Shown here piece by piece: positions 16,473 through 25,238 of a DNA stretch of 64,000 nt. A program made the translations under genes and the position numbers. Below the pieces are notes generated by a model. It was not told the DNA's origin and ran no database searches. It worked only from the letters and a program-made list of their open reading frames with translations. Origin of the DNA: Oxalobacteraceae bacterium OTU3CINTB1 (GTDB lineage Bacteria > Pseudomonadota > Gammaproteobacteria > Burkholderiales > Burkholderiaceae_D). The stretch is taken from positions 4,154,001-4,218,000 of the forward strand of contig CP099652.1 in assembly GCA_024123955.1 (NCBI GenBank). The letters run 5' to 3'. Position 1 is the first letter of the stretch. Each line of letters begins with the position of its first letter.

Positions 16473-18731
16473 ATGAAATTTCGTTTCCCCATCGTCATCA
16501 TCGACGAGGATTTCCGTTCCGAGAACACGTCCGGCCTGGGCATTCGCGCCCTGGCCGATGCAATGGAAAAAGAAGGCATGGAAGTGGTGGGCGTGACCAG
16601 CTACGGCGACCTGTCCCAGTTCGCCCAGCAGCAATCGCGCGCGTCGGCCTTCGTGCTGTCGATCGATGACGAGGAATTCGGCGCCGGCTCGGTCGAAGAG
16701 ACCGACACGGCGTTGAAGTCGCTGCGCGCCTTCGTCGAAGAAATCCGCTACAAGAACGCCGACATCCCGATCTACCTGTACGGCGAAACGCGCACCTCGC
16801 GCCATATCCCCAACGATATCCTGCGCGAGCTGCACGGCTTCATCCACATGTTCGAGGACACGCCGGAATTCGTCGCCCGCCACATCATCCGCGAAGCCAA
16901 GTCCTATCTGGACGGCCTGTCGCCGCCGTTCTTCCGCGCGCTGGTCCACTACGCCAACGACGGTTCGTACTCGTGGCACTGCCCCGGCCACTCGGGCGGC
17001 GTGGCCTTCCTGAAGTCGCCGATCGGCCAGATGTTCCACCAGTTCTTCGGCGAGAACATGCTGCGCGCCGACGTCTGCAACGCCGTCGAGGAACTCGGCC
17101 AGCTGCTCGACCACACCGGCCCGGTGGCCGCGTCCGAGCGCAACGCAGCGCGCATCTTCAACGCCGACCACTGCTACTTCGTCACCAACGGCACGTCGAC
17201 ATCGAACAAGATGGTCTGGCACTCGACCGTGGCGCCGGGCGACATCGTCGTCGTCGACCGCAACTGCCACAAGTCGATCCTGCACTCGATCATCATGTGC
17301 GGCGCGATTCCGGTGTTCCTGATGCCGACGCGTAACCACCTGGGCATCATCGGTCCGATTCCGCTGGAAGAGTTCTCGATGGAAAGCATCCAGCGCAAGA
17401 TCGAGGCGAACCCGTTCGCCCGCGAAGCCAAGAACAAGAAGCCGCGCATTCTGACCATCACCCAGTCGACCTACGACGGCGTGGTCTACAACGTCGAGAC
17501 CCTGCGCGAGCTGCTGGACGGCAAGATCGACACCCTGCACTTCGACGAAGCGTGGCTGCCGCACGCCACCTTCCACGATTTCTACAAGGACATGCACGCG
17601 ATCGGCAAGGACCGTCCGCGCGCGAAAGAGTCGATGATCTTCTCGACCCAGTCGACCCACAAGCTGCTCGCCGGCCTGTCGCAGGCCTCGCAAGTGCTGG
17701 TACGCGAATCGGAAACGGTCAAGCTGGACCGCGACGCTTTCAACGAAGCGTACCTGATGCACACGTCGACCTCGCCGCAGTATTCGATCATCGCCTCGTG
17801 CGACGTCGCCGCCGCCATGATGGAAGCGCCGGGCGGCACCGCGCTGGTCGAGGAATCGATCCTGGAAGCGCTGGACTTCCGCCGCGCGATGCAAAAGATT
17901 GACCAGGAATGGGGCAAGGACTGGTGGTTCCAGGTGTGGGGTCCGCAAAACTTCGCCGAAGAAGGCATCGGTTCGCGCGAAGACTGGGTCATCCGCGCAG
18001 AGGACGACTGGCACGGCTTCGGCAACCTGGCGCCGAACTTCAACATGCTCGACCCGATCAAGGCCACCATCGTCAATCCGGGCCTGTCGCTTGACGGCCA
18101 ATTCGCCGACAGCGGCATTCCGGCGTCGATCGTCACCAAGTACCTGGCCGAGCACGGCGTGATCATCGAGAAGTGCGGCCTGTACTCGTTCTTCATCATG
18201 TTCACCATCGGCATCACCAAGGGCCGCTGGAACACCCTGCTGACCGCGTTGCAGCAGTTCAAGGACGACTACGACAAGAACCAGCCGATGTGGCGCATCC
18301 TGCCGGAGTTCGCGGCCGCCAACCCGACCTACGAAAAAATGGGCCTGCGCGACCTGTGCCAGCAGATCCACGATTTCTACAAGGCCTACGACGTCGCGCG
18401 CCTGACGACCGAGATGTACCTGTCGGACATGATCCCGGCGATGAAGCCGTCGGACGCCTTCGCCAAGATGGCGCACCGCGAAATCGAGCGCGTGGCGATC
18501 GAGGAGCTGGAAGGCCGTATCACGTCGATCCTTCTGACGCCTTACCCGCCGGGCATTCCGCTGCTGATTCCGGGCGAGCGCTTCAACAAGACCATCGTCG
18601 ACTACCTGCGCTTCGCGCGCGACTTCAACGAGCGCTTCCCGGGCTTCGAGACGGACGTGCACGGCCTGGTCAAGCGGGAGGTCGACGGCAAGCGTGGTTA
18701 CTTCGTCGATTGCGTCAAGCTGGACGCTTGA
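16473..18731 (+). CDS. adiA: PLP-dependent arginine (Orn/Lys/Arg) decarboxylase, AdiA type
   Basis: A 752-residue protein, close to the 755 residues of E. coli AdiA and longer than SpeC or LdcC (about 712). The N-terminal wing domain starts KFRFPIVIIDEDFRSENTSG. The PLP domain has SWHCPGHSGGVAFLKSPIG, TNGTSTSNKMVWHS, LHFDEAWLPHATFHDFY and the Schiff-base lysine in STQSTHKLLAGLSQAS (Lys397). The enzyme decarboxylates arginine to agmatine, or ornithine or lysine to the matching diamine, for acid resistance or polyamine supply. Substrate choice between Arg and Lys is inferred from length and N terminus only. The ATG at 16473 is preferred to TTG 16461, since GGAG precedes it. Confidence 0.88.
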   Translation: MKFRFPIVIIDEDFRSENTSGLGIRALADAMEKEGMEVVGVTSYGDLSQFAQQQSRASAFVLSIDDEEFGAGSVEETDTALKSLRAFVEEIRYKNADIPIYLYGETRTSRHIPNDILRELHGFIHMFEDTPEFVARHIIREAKSYLDGLSPPFFRALVHYANDGSYSWHCPGHSGGVAFLKSPIGQMFHQFFGENMLRADVCNAVEELGQLLDHTGPVAASERNAARIFNADHCYFVTNGTSTSNKMVWHSTVAPGDIVVVDRNCHKSILHSIIMCGAIPVFLMPTRNHLGIIGPIPLEEFSMESIQRKIEANPFAREAKNKKPRILTITQSTYDGVVYNVETLRELLDGKIDTLHFDEAWLPHATFHDFYKDMHAIGKDRPRAKESMIFSTQSTHKLLAGLSQASQVLVRESETVKLDRDAFNEAYLMHTSTSPQYSIIASCDVAAAMMEAPGGTALVEESILEALDFRRAMQKIDQEWGKDWWFQVWGPQNFAEEGIGSREDWVIRAEDDWHGFGNLAPNFNMLDPIKATIVNPGLSLDGQFADSGIPASIVTKYLAEHGVIIEKCGLYSFFIMFTIGITKGRWNTLLTALQQFKDDYDKNQPMWRILPEFAAANPTYEKMGLRDLCQQIHDFYKAYDVARLTTEMYLSDMIPAMKPSDAFAKMAHREIERVAIEELEGRITSILLTPYPPGIPLLIPGERFNKTIVDYLRFARDFNERFPGFETDVHGLVKREVDGKRGYFVDCVKLDA

Positions 18732-18805
18732 TGCGGTGAGTATGGTAAATTGCGGGCGCGGGCATCCTGCCCGCCCCGTAGTTATCAACTAAAGACAAGA
18801 CACTT

Positions 18806-18997
18806 ATGCGCCTTATTATTGCCCTGATCCTGCCGTGGCTGACCTTCTTCACGATCGGCCGTCCGTTCGCCGGCATCATCTGCCTGATTTTGCAAATTAC
18901 CCTGATCGGCTGGCTGCCAGCGGCGATCTGGGCGGTGTACGCGCTGAGCCAGTACAAGACCGACCAAAAGATCCGCGACGCCATGGGCGGCCGGTAA
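18806..18997 (+). CDS. Pmp3/YqaE-family small membrane protein
   Basis: A 63-residue hydrophobic peptide with two transmembrane helices (LIIALILPWLTFFTIG and AGIICLILQITLIGWLPAAI), then the family motif AIWAVYALSQYK and a short charged tail. Pmp3/YqaE proteins are stress-related proteolipids that influence membrane potential. It begins 74 bases after the decarboxylase and may be read through from it. ATG follows AAGACAAGACACTT, which is only a weak ribosome site. Confidence 0.85.
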   Translation: MRLIIALILPWLTFFTIGRPFAGIICLILQITLIGWLPAAIWAVYALSQYKTDQKIRDAMGGR

Positions 18998-19006
18998 CGC
19001 CCAGCG

Positions 19007-19885
19007 TCAAGCGGCCACGCCCACCGTCAACGTGGCGACATAACCATCGGTGGCATTCCCCGTCACCGTGGTCATTTGCAGCGAATACCCATCACTGAAC
19101 ACGTTGTCGGTCGCCAGGCTGATCGCGGCCATATTGCGCACGCTGGCGCTGTAGCCGGTGGTGGCGTACACCTCGTTGCAGGTCGCCACCGGGAAGCTGA
19201 ACTGCGACGTTTTGAGGCGATTCGACGCGCTCGTCGCCGCCGACAACGACCGGTACACCTCGAAGTGCACATGCGGCACGCGTCCCGAGTAGCAGCCGGG
19301 GAAGATGGTTGTAAACGACACACTGCCGCTGCTGTCGGTCGCCTGCACACCGCGCAGATAGTTTTGCGTCGTCACGCCGCTGGAGTACAGCGAGTAATTG
19401 CCGTCGCGGTCGCAGTGCCACAGGTACACCGCGAAACCCTCAAGCGTCGCGCAACTGCCGTTGGTATTGACGATCTGTAGCTTGACGGTCAGCGGCACGC
19501 CGGCGGCCACGCCCGTGGGTCCATTAAAGCTGCCGCGAATGTCGCTGCGCACGACGCCCGATTGCGTCAGCACATTGACCACGCCGCTGGAATTGCTGTT
19601 GGTGCCATCGGCCGGATATGGGCCGCCGGTTTCCTCCGGTATCACCGAGCAGGAACCGGTGGTGGTCGGCGTGGTGGTAGTGGTTGTGGTGGCTGGCGTC
19701 GTGACCGTCGCGGTCGTGCTGCTGGTATCGGTGGCGCTGTCCGAACCGCCGCCGCAACCCATCATCGGCAGGGCCGAAGCGCCCGCCAACAGCCAGCGCA
19801 ACGTCTGGCGACGGTCGCTGTTCAGATTGAGCATCGCGGCCAGATCGGCGGCCAGGCTGTGTTCGTTTTCGTCATGATGTTCCAT
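19007..19885 (-). CDS. Intradiol ring-cleavage dioxygenase-like lipoprotein
   Basis: A 292-residue protein. The N terminus carries RRQTLRWLLAGASALPMMGC, a Tat-like arginine pair plus a lipobox ending in Cys, so an exported lipoprotein is likely. A Thr-rich linker of about 30 residues follows. The catalytic domain then shows EETGGPYPADG, YLWHCDRDGNYSLY, NYLRGVQATDSSG and FPGCYSGRVPHVHFEVY. The two histidines and the tyrosine there match the non-haem iron ligands of protocatechuate/catechol dioxygenases. Secreted members of this branch are common and their substrates are mostly unknown. The start is the ATG at 19885 behind GGGGAGC. Confidence 0.85.
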   Translation of the reverse strand: MEHHDENEHSLAADLAAMLNLNSDRRQTLRWLLAGASALPMMGCGGGSDSATDTSSTTATVTTPATTTTTTTPTTTGSCSVIPEETGGPYPADGTNSNSSGVVNVLTQSGVVRSDIRGSFNGPTGVAAGVPLTVKLQIVNTNGSCATLEGFAVYLWHCDRDGNYSLYSSGVTTQNYLRGVQATDSSGSVSFTTIFPGCYSGRVPHVHFEVYRSLSAATSASNRLKTSQFSFPVATCNEVYATTGYSASVRNMAAISLATDNVFSDGYSLQMTTVTGNATDGYVATLTVGVAA

Positions 19886-19958
19886 GCTTGCTCCCCTTTT
19901 TTTAGTTGAACCGCCACCCCGCGTCCGCCGGGATGGTCGGTTGGTGCTTCCGTAAAAT

Positions 19959-20501
19959 CTAGGGACGCGGACGGCGCGGCTTGTCCCTGCCATCCTTGTC
20001 CCCCTCCAACTTCTTGCGCTGCTCGGGCGTCAGGACCGCCAACAGCTTTTGTTCGGTACGCACGCGCTGTAAGGAAATGTTGGCCATCGCGGTGGCGGCG
20101 GCCTGTGCCAGCGCTGCGGCTTTGGCGTCGTCGTACTTCTCGGCGCCGGCCATCTCGCGCAGCGCTTCCTGCGCCTTGGCGGCGGCTTTGGCCTGTTCGC
20201 GCAGATACGGCTTCTCCTCATGCAGGATCGCGAACACCTTGTCGTCCTGCGCTTCGCTCAACGCGACGGAGCGCAAAAACAGCGGGCGCCCCACCATGCC
20301 GGCCATGCCCGGCGGACCGAACGGCGGCAGGCCGCCCTGCATGCGCGGACCGGCTTCGGGTCCATCGCGGTCGGGCCCGCCATGCGGCATGGCCGGGCGG
20401 TGGTCTTCGATCTCGTTGGCGCCGGTGGCGCCGGCGCACAACGGCAGCGCCACGGCCATGGCGAGCAAGAGCTTCCGTACGCCTGTTTTGTTATTTTTCA
20501 T
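19959..20501 (-). CDS. Spy/CpxP-like periplasmic protein
   Basis: A 180-residue protein with a signal peptide (KLLLAMAVALPLCAGATGA) and a Pro/Gly/Met-rich early part. The helical domain contains two LTxxQ-like motifs, VALSEAQDDKV and AVLTPEQRKKL, the signature of the Spy/CpxP family. Such proteins bind unfolded periplasmic proteins or damp the Cpx sensor. It is divergent from cpxR-cpxA and has two CpxR boxes in its upstream region, so feedback in the Cpx response is likely. The tail is very basic (KDGRDKPRRPRP). Confidence 0.85.
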   Translation of the reverse strand: MKNNKTGVRKLLLAMAVALPLCAGATGANEIEDHRPAMPHGGPDRDGPEAGPRMQGGLPPFGPPGMAGMVGRPLFLRSVALSEAQDDKVFAILHEEKPYLREQAKAAAKAQEALREMAGAEKYDDAKAAALAQAAATAMANISLQRVRTEQKLLAVLTPEQRKKLEGDKDGRDKPRRPRP

Positions 20502-20562
20502 CTAAGTCCATCCTCATCTCAACTGGGAAACGCCATTTTCTAGTTGCCCCATGTTAAGTAGC

Positions 20563-20588
20563 GTAAGGACAACGTAAATCGGCGTAAA
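20563..20588. promoter_or_regulatory. CpxR box 1 (with an extra half site)
   Basis: GTAAATCGGCGTAAA at 20574-20588 is an exact match to the CpxR consensus GTAAA-N5-GTAAA. A further half site, GTAAG, lies at 20563-20567. It sits 73-87 bases upstream of the Spy-like start, between the divergent Spy-like gene and cpxR. Confidence 0.8.
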
Positions 20589-20627
20589 AGCCTGATTCCT
20601 GGCCGAGTTGCGCATGGGCAAGCCGTT

Positions 20628-20642
20628 GTAAATCGGCGTAAA
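20628..20642. promoter_or_regulatory. CpxR box 2
   Basis: GTAAATCGGCGTAAA at 20628-20642 is the same 15 bases as box 1, 54 bases further on in the same orientation. It lies 66-80 bases before the cpxR start, a fitting place for autoregulation. Confidence 0.8.
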
Positions 20643-20707
20643 AGTGAGCTGACATGCCCTTTCCGGCTGGTATGATTGCCGATCCTTATAGAAAGAATCG
20701 CGCAGCA

Positions 20708-21400
<693 letters not shown>

Positions 21401-21404
21401 GCCC

Positions 21405-22928
21405 GTGGGACGTCTGTTCTGGAAGTTCTTCGTGTGCATACTGCTGGCACAGATGACGGCAACCGTCGGCGTCGTCGGCGGCATTTGGCTCAAGGACCGC
21501 AGCCAGCAAAAGGCCACCCCGGCCGACATCGACACCAGCCCGCCGGCGGAAATCGCCATCAACGCGGCCGCCGCCACGCTGGAATACGGGGGCACCAACG
21601 CCCTGCGGCGCATGCTCGATAATATGGACAGGCGGCGCGTCTACGCGGTCGATGACGAGGGCCGCGAAATGTTGGGCCGCATCGTCAGTCCGGCCATGCT
21701 GCGCGAGTCGCGCGCCCTGCTCAAGGACGACGGCAAGCGCCGCGTGGTGCGACAGGTGTACGACCCGCAGGGCAATCGCTATCTGCTGTTCCTGCCGTGG
21801 GCCGAGCGCCAGCGCGGCTTCGACAGCGAGTCGCGGCAACTGCTCGCCGGGTTGAAAAGCCAGCAAATGCTGTTCGAGGAACGGCGCATGGGTGGTGGTT
21901 TTGGCGGGCCTGGCGGTCCGCCGCCCGATGGCGCGGCCGCCGGCGGTCCGCCTCCCGGCCAGGCGCAAGGCGCCAATGGCGCGCCGGGCATGCAAGGCCC
22001 GCGGGGGCCGATGGGCCCACGATTCGAGCCGCTCAAGCCGTGGGTGCCGATCGTCGCAGCAATCTTCGCCAGCCTGTTGTTCTCCGTGATCCTGGCCTGG
22101 TATTTTTCGCGGCCGATCCGCGCCTTGCGGGCGGCCTTCGATGCCGCCGCCGGAGGCGACCTGGCACCGCGCTTCGTCAGCGCCTCCGGCAAAAGCCTCG
22201 CGGAACTGAACGACCTCGGTCGCGATTTCGACCGCATGACGGCGCGCCTGCGAAATCTGATCGACGGTCAAACGCGTCTGCTGCACGACGTGTCGCACGA
22301 ACTGCGCTCGCCGCTGGCGCGGCTGCAGGCGGCGATCGGACTGGCGCACCAGCAGCCGGACAAAATCGCCGCCTCGATGGAGCGGATCGAACGCGAGAGC
22401 GTGCGCATGGACAAACTGGTGGGAGAGCTGCTGACGTTGGCGCGCCTGGAGGCCGGCGCGATCAAGGCCAGCCAGGAAGAGATCAGCATGGCCGATCTGC
22501 TGGAGCAAATCGCCGACGATGCCAGTTACGAGGCGGCCAGCCAGCAGCGCACCGTGGTGCGCGAGGGCGATGCCGACGTGCTGGTGGTCGGCCAGGCCGA
22601 TTTGCTGGGGCGGGCGATTGAGAACGTGGTACGCAACGCCATCAAGCACAGTGCCGAAGGGGGCGAAGTGCAGTTGCAGGTGCGGTCCCTGCCCGAGGCG
22701 CGCCAGTTATGCATCCGCGTGCTGGATCGGGGGCCGGGCGTTACGCCGGCCGATCTGGAGACCATTTTCCAGCCCTTTTTCCGGTCGTCCAACGCCGGCA
22801 CCGAGGGCCACGGCCTGGGTCTGGCGATCGCCCAGCATGTGATCGAAGCGCATGGCGGAAGTATAAAAGCCACCAACCGGGCGGGTGGTGGCTTGTGCGT
22901 GGAGATGATACTGCCGGTGAAGCTGTAA
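21405..22928 (+). CDS. cpxA: CpxA-like sensor histidine kinase
   Basis: A 507-residue membrane kinase starting at GTG, 8 bases behind AAGGAG. Transmembrane helix 1 is at about residues 5-25 and helix 2 at about 208-230. The HAMP domain has YFSRPIRALRAAFDAAAGGD. The H-box HDVSHELRSPLARL holds His298, and N-box NVVRNAIKHSAEGG, DRGPGV and GHGLGLAIAQH form the ATPase. The periplasmic domain ends in a Gly/Pro-rich stretch of roughly 45 residues (GGFGGPGGPPPDGAA and onward) next to helix 2, which is unusual for CpxA. It should detect envelope stress and phosphorylate CpxR. Confidence 0.9.
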   Translation: MGRLFWKFFVCILLAQMTATVGVVGGIWLKDRSQQKATPADIDTSPPAEIAINAAAATLEYGGTNALRRMLDNMDRRRVYAVDDEGREMLGRIVSPAMLRESRALLKDDGKRRVVRQVYDPQGNRYLLFLPWAERQRGFDSESRQLLAGLKSQQMLFEERRMGGGFGGPGGPPPDGAAAGGPPPGQAQGANGAPGMQGPRGPMGPRFEPLKPWVPIVAAIFASLLFSVILAWYFSRPIRALRAAFDAAAGGDLAPRFVSASGKSLAELNDLGRDFDRMTARLRNLIDGQTRLLHDVSHELRSPLARLQAAIGLAHQQPDKIAASMERIERESVRMDKLVGELLTLARLEAGAIKASQEEISMADLLEQIADDASYEAASQQRTVVREGDADVLVVGQADLLGRAIENVVRNAIKHSAEGGEVQLQVRSLPEARQLCIRVLDRGPGVTPADLETIFQPFFRSSNAGTEGHGLGLAIAQHVIEAHGGSIKATNRAGGGLCVEMILPVKL

Positions 22929-22935
22929 AAAAGCG

Positions 22936-23676
22936 TTATCCGTTGCGCCGGAATTCCAGGCGCTGGCTGCTCACGCCCTGGGTCACGAAGTCCGCGTCCG
23001 CCGGAATCTGAACGTTAAAGAAGTCCAGCTTGAATATCGGCAGAGAATTGAATTTCTTGGACTTGAACACCCCGCGATTCCGCTTGAGTTCGCTGTAACG
23101 GTCGCCGATGAATTCCCGGTTCACCGAGGTGAATGGCAGCATATGCTCGGCCATATCCGGGAAGTGCAACGTTGGATTTTTCCGCTTGAAGTCTTCGAAG
23201 ATCTCGAACTGATCGCGGCAAATCACCTGGATCGCCGTTTCCGGGAAGTTGTTATGCTGCGTCCACAGGACATGCCAACCGCTGCTGGCCTGCTCGATGA
23301 AATCGCGCAGCCGTGGGCTCAAGATATACGCGTCCGACTCGATATGGATGATTTTATCGACGCCCAGTTCTCTCGCCACCTCGACGGAATGAAGAAAGCT
23401 GCGCCACCAACCGGGATAGTCCTTGATACTCTGCCGCCCCAGGTTATCGTCGAATCGAATGATTAAATCCTTATCTTCCACCGATGCCAGGGGAGCGGTA
23501 TGGGAAACCGTCTTGATGATATCCGCCGGCGGCAGGTACGGCGACCCATCGTCGATCATCAGTCTTTTGACCACATCAAGCGGAAAATCCCGATAATAAT
23601 CGAGCCAGCGCTTATATCGTGTCTCCCAGGCACGGGAGTCCCTGATATAGCTCGTACAAAAGATAATTGACTTCAT
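22936..23676 (-). CDS. Glycosyltransferase-like protein of unknown function
   Basis: A 246-residue soluble protein beginning KSIIFCTSYIRDSRAWETRY. The middle part, SFLHSVEVARELGVDKIIHI followed by ESDAYILS, looks like the strand and DxD-type metal site of a GT-A nucleotide-sugar fold. WTQHNNFPETAIQVI could belong to the acceptor side. I do not recognise a named family. It begins 17 bases after dcd on the same strand, and its end faces cpxA with only seven bases between. The base composition is somewhat less GC-rich than dcd. A longer frame from 23766 overlaps dcd and is unlikely. Confidence 0.55.
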   Translation of the reverse strand: MKSIIFCTSYIRDSRAWETRYKRWLDYYRDFPLDVVKRLMIDDGSPYLPPADIIKTVSHTAPLASVEDKDLIIRFDDNLGRQSIKDYPGWWRSFLHSVEVARELGVDKIIHIESDAYILSPRLRDFIEQASSGWHVLWTQHNNFPETAIQVICRDQFEIFEDFKRKNPTLHFPDMAEHMLPFTSVNREFIGDRYSELKRNRGVFKSKKFNSLPIFKLDFFNVQIPADADFVTQGVSSQRLEFRRNG

Positions 23677-23693
23677 TACGGTTGCGAGCGCCC

Positions 23694-24260
23694 TTAGGCT
23701 TTCGGCAAGGTCACGCCACGCTGGCCTTGATATTTGCCATTGCGATCCTTGTACGACACTTCGCACACTTCATCGCTTTCGAAGAACAGCACCTGGGCGC
23801 AGCCCTCGCCGGCGTAGATTTTCGCCGGCAGCGGCGTAGTGTTGGAGAATTCCAGGGTCACGTAGCCTTCCCATTCCGGCTCGAACGGCGTCACGTTGAC
23901 AATGATGCCGCAACGCGCGTAGGTCGATTTACCCAGGCAGACGGTCAGCACGCTGCGCGGAATACGGAAGTACTCCATTGTACGGGCCAGCGCAAAGGAG
24001 TTCGGCGGGATGATGCACACATCGCTTTTGACGTCGACAAACGAATTCGAATCGAAGTTCTTCGGATCGACGATGGTGCTGTTGATGTTCGTGAAGATCT
24101 TGAATTCGTCGGCGCAGCGGATATCGTAGCCGTACGACGAGGTGCCGTAGGAGATGACTTTGCGGCCATCCTGCTCGCGCACCTGGTCCGGGAAGAACGG
24201 CTCGATCATCCCATGCTGCTCCGCCATGCGGCGTATCCATTTATCGCTTTTAATCGTCAT
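23694..24260 (-). CDS. dcd: dCTP deaminase
   Basis: A 188-residue enzyme turning dCTP into dUTP, the first step toward dUMP for thymidylate synthase (thyA is at 10287). Diagnostic stretches are [40 protein letters not shown] with the catalytic-site residues, [15 protein letters not shown] and [17 protein letters not shown]. The length matches the family (about 188-193). Confidence 0.95.
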   Translation of the reverse strand: MTIKSDKWIRRMAEQHGMIEPFFPDQVREQDGRKVISYGTSSYGYDIRCADEFKIFTNINSTIVDPKNFDSNSFVDVKSDVCIIPPNSFALARTMEYFRIPRSVLTVCLGKSTYARCGIIVNVTPFEPEWEGYVTLEFSNTTPLPAKIYAGEGCAQVLFFESDEVCEVSYKDRNGKYQGQRGVTLPKA

Positions 24261-24314
24261 CGCAAGGTATTCCTAAAATTGCCGGGAGGCGCTAAGCGCC
24301 GAATGGACGAGATT

Positions 24315-25163
24315 TTACGCGAAAGCCCCGTATTTAAGAACTTTTTTAGCGCCGCCGGCGGTGGATTGTTCGTCCAGCAGACCGGCGATCATGTCGGCCG
24401 TGGCGTCGGCCGCCGCCGCCGGCGTCTCCATCGGGAACAGGTGGCCGCCGGGGATCAGCCGGAAGTGGCGGCCCACCAGCGCCTGCGTGTGCTTATGGCC
24501 GGACTGGCTGGTTTCCCACGAATCGGTGCCGCCGATGAAGCCAATCGGCACCGGGAATTGTCCGCGCACGATTTTGGGCAGGTGATGGGGCAAGCTGGCG
24601 TAGACCGCCGTCTCGATCTCTCTCGTAAAGCGCAACTGAACGCCTTCCGGATGCGGTTTCATGCCGTTGTCGATGTAATCTGTCAGCACGCCCGGCGCCC
24701 AGGCGGCGAAGATATCCTTGCTGGCGAAGTGCTCATACGCGGCGGCGGCGCTGGGCCACACGTTGCGGCGGCGTTTGGAGAACTTGGCCGGCGGGACGTC
24801 ATACGCCTTGCCGACCAATTTGATGGTGCGCCAGACCAGCGCGCGCCAGCCGGCGACCACCGGCGCGTCGAGCATAACGACACAGCGCACCAGGTCCGGC
24901 CGCGCGTGGGCCACCAATAAACTCAGCATGCCGCCCAGGGAGTGACCGACAAGGATCACCGGTTCCGTATAGCGCGCGGTCAGTTCGGCGATGTATTCTT
25001 CCACCAGATGCGGCCAGCAGTCGGTCACTGGATATTTCGGGTTATGCGCGTGCATATCGAGCGCCTGGATGTCGAATTGGTCGTTCAAGCGCTCGAAGAA
25101 CTGGCGGTACACGCCCGCCGGATAGCTGTTGGCATGGGCGAAATGCAGCTTGGGCTTGCTCAC
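24315..25163 (-). CDS. Alpha/beta hydrolase
   Basis: A 282-residue alpha/beta-hydrolase with a GTG start (GTG AGC AAG CCC). It has LHFAHANSYPAGVYRQFFER, the oxyanion and lid region, and the nucleophile elbow GHSLGGMLSLLVA (Ser about 94). GFIGGTDSWE probably carries the acid, and PGGHLFPMETP holds the catalytic His (about 245). Esterase or lipase-like action on a small substrate is likely, but the substrate is unknown. It lies 54 bases before dcd and 75 bases after comEC on the same strand. Confidence 0.85.
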   Translation of the reverse strand: MSKPKLHFAHANSYPAGVYRQFFERLNDQFDIQALDMHAHNPKYPVTDCWPHLVEEYIAELTARYTEPVILVGHSLGGMLSLLVAHARPDLVRCVVMLDAPVVAGWRALVWRTIKLVGKAYDVPPAKFSKRRRNVWPSAAAAYEHFASKDIFAAWAPGVLTDYIDNGMKPHPEGVQLRFTREIETAVYASLPHHLPKIVRGQFPVPIGFIGGTDSWETSQSGHKHTQALVGRHFRLIPGGHLFPMETPAAAADATADMIAGLLDEQSTAGGAKKVLKYGAFA

Positions 25164-25238
25164 AAGCGGTCTCCGTACGGTTATTGTCGACCAATTGTAA
25201 CGGCAGTTCCCGCATGCGGCTGGTGGGAAGGCTCTAAT

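Noticed and set aside
16305..18788. 827-codon minus-strand frame over the arginine decarboxylase
   Set aside because: Antisense shadow of a clear PLP enzyme, with Arg/Val/His-rich composition.
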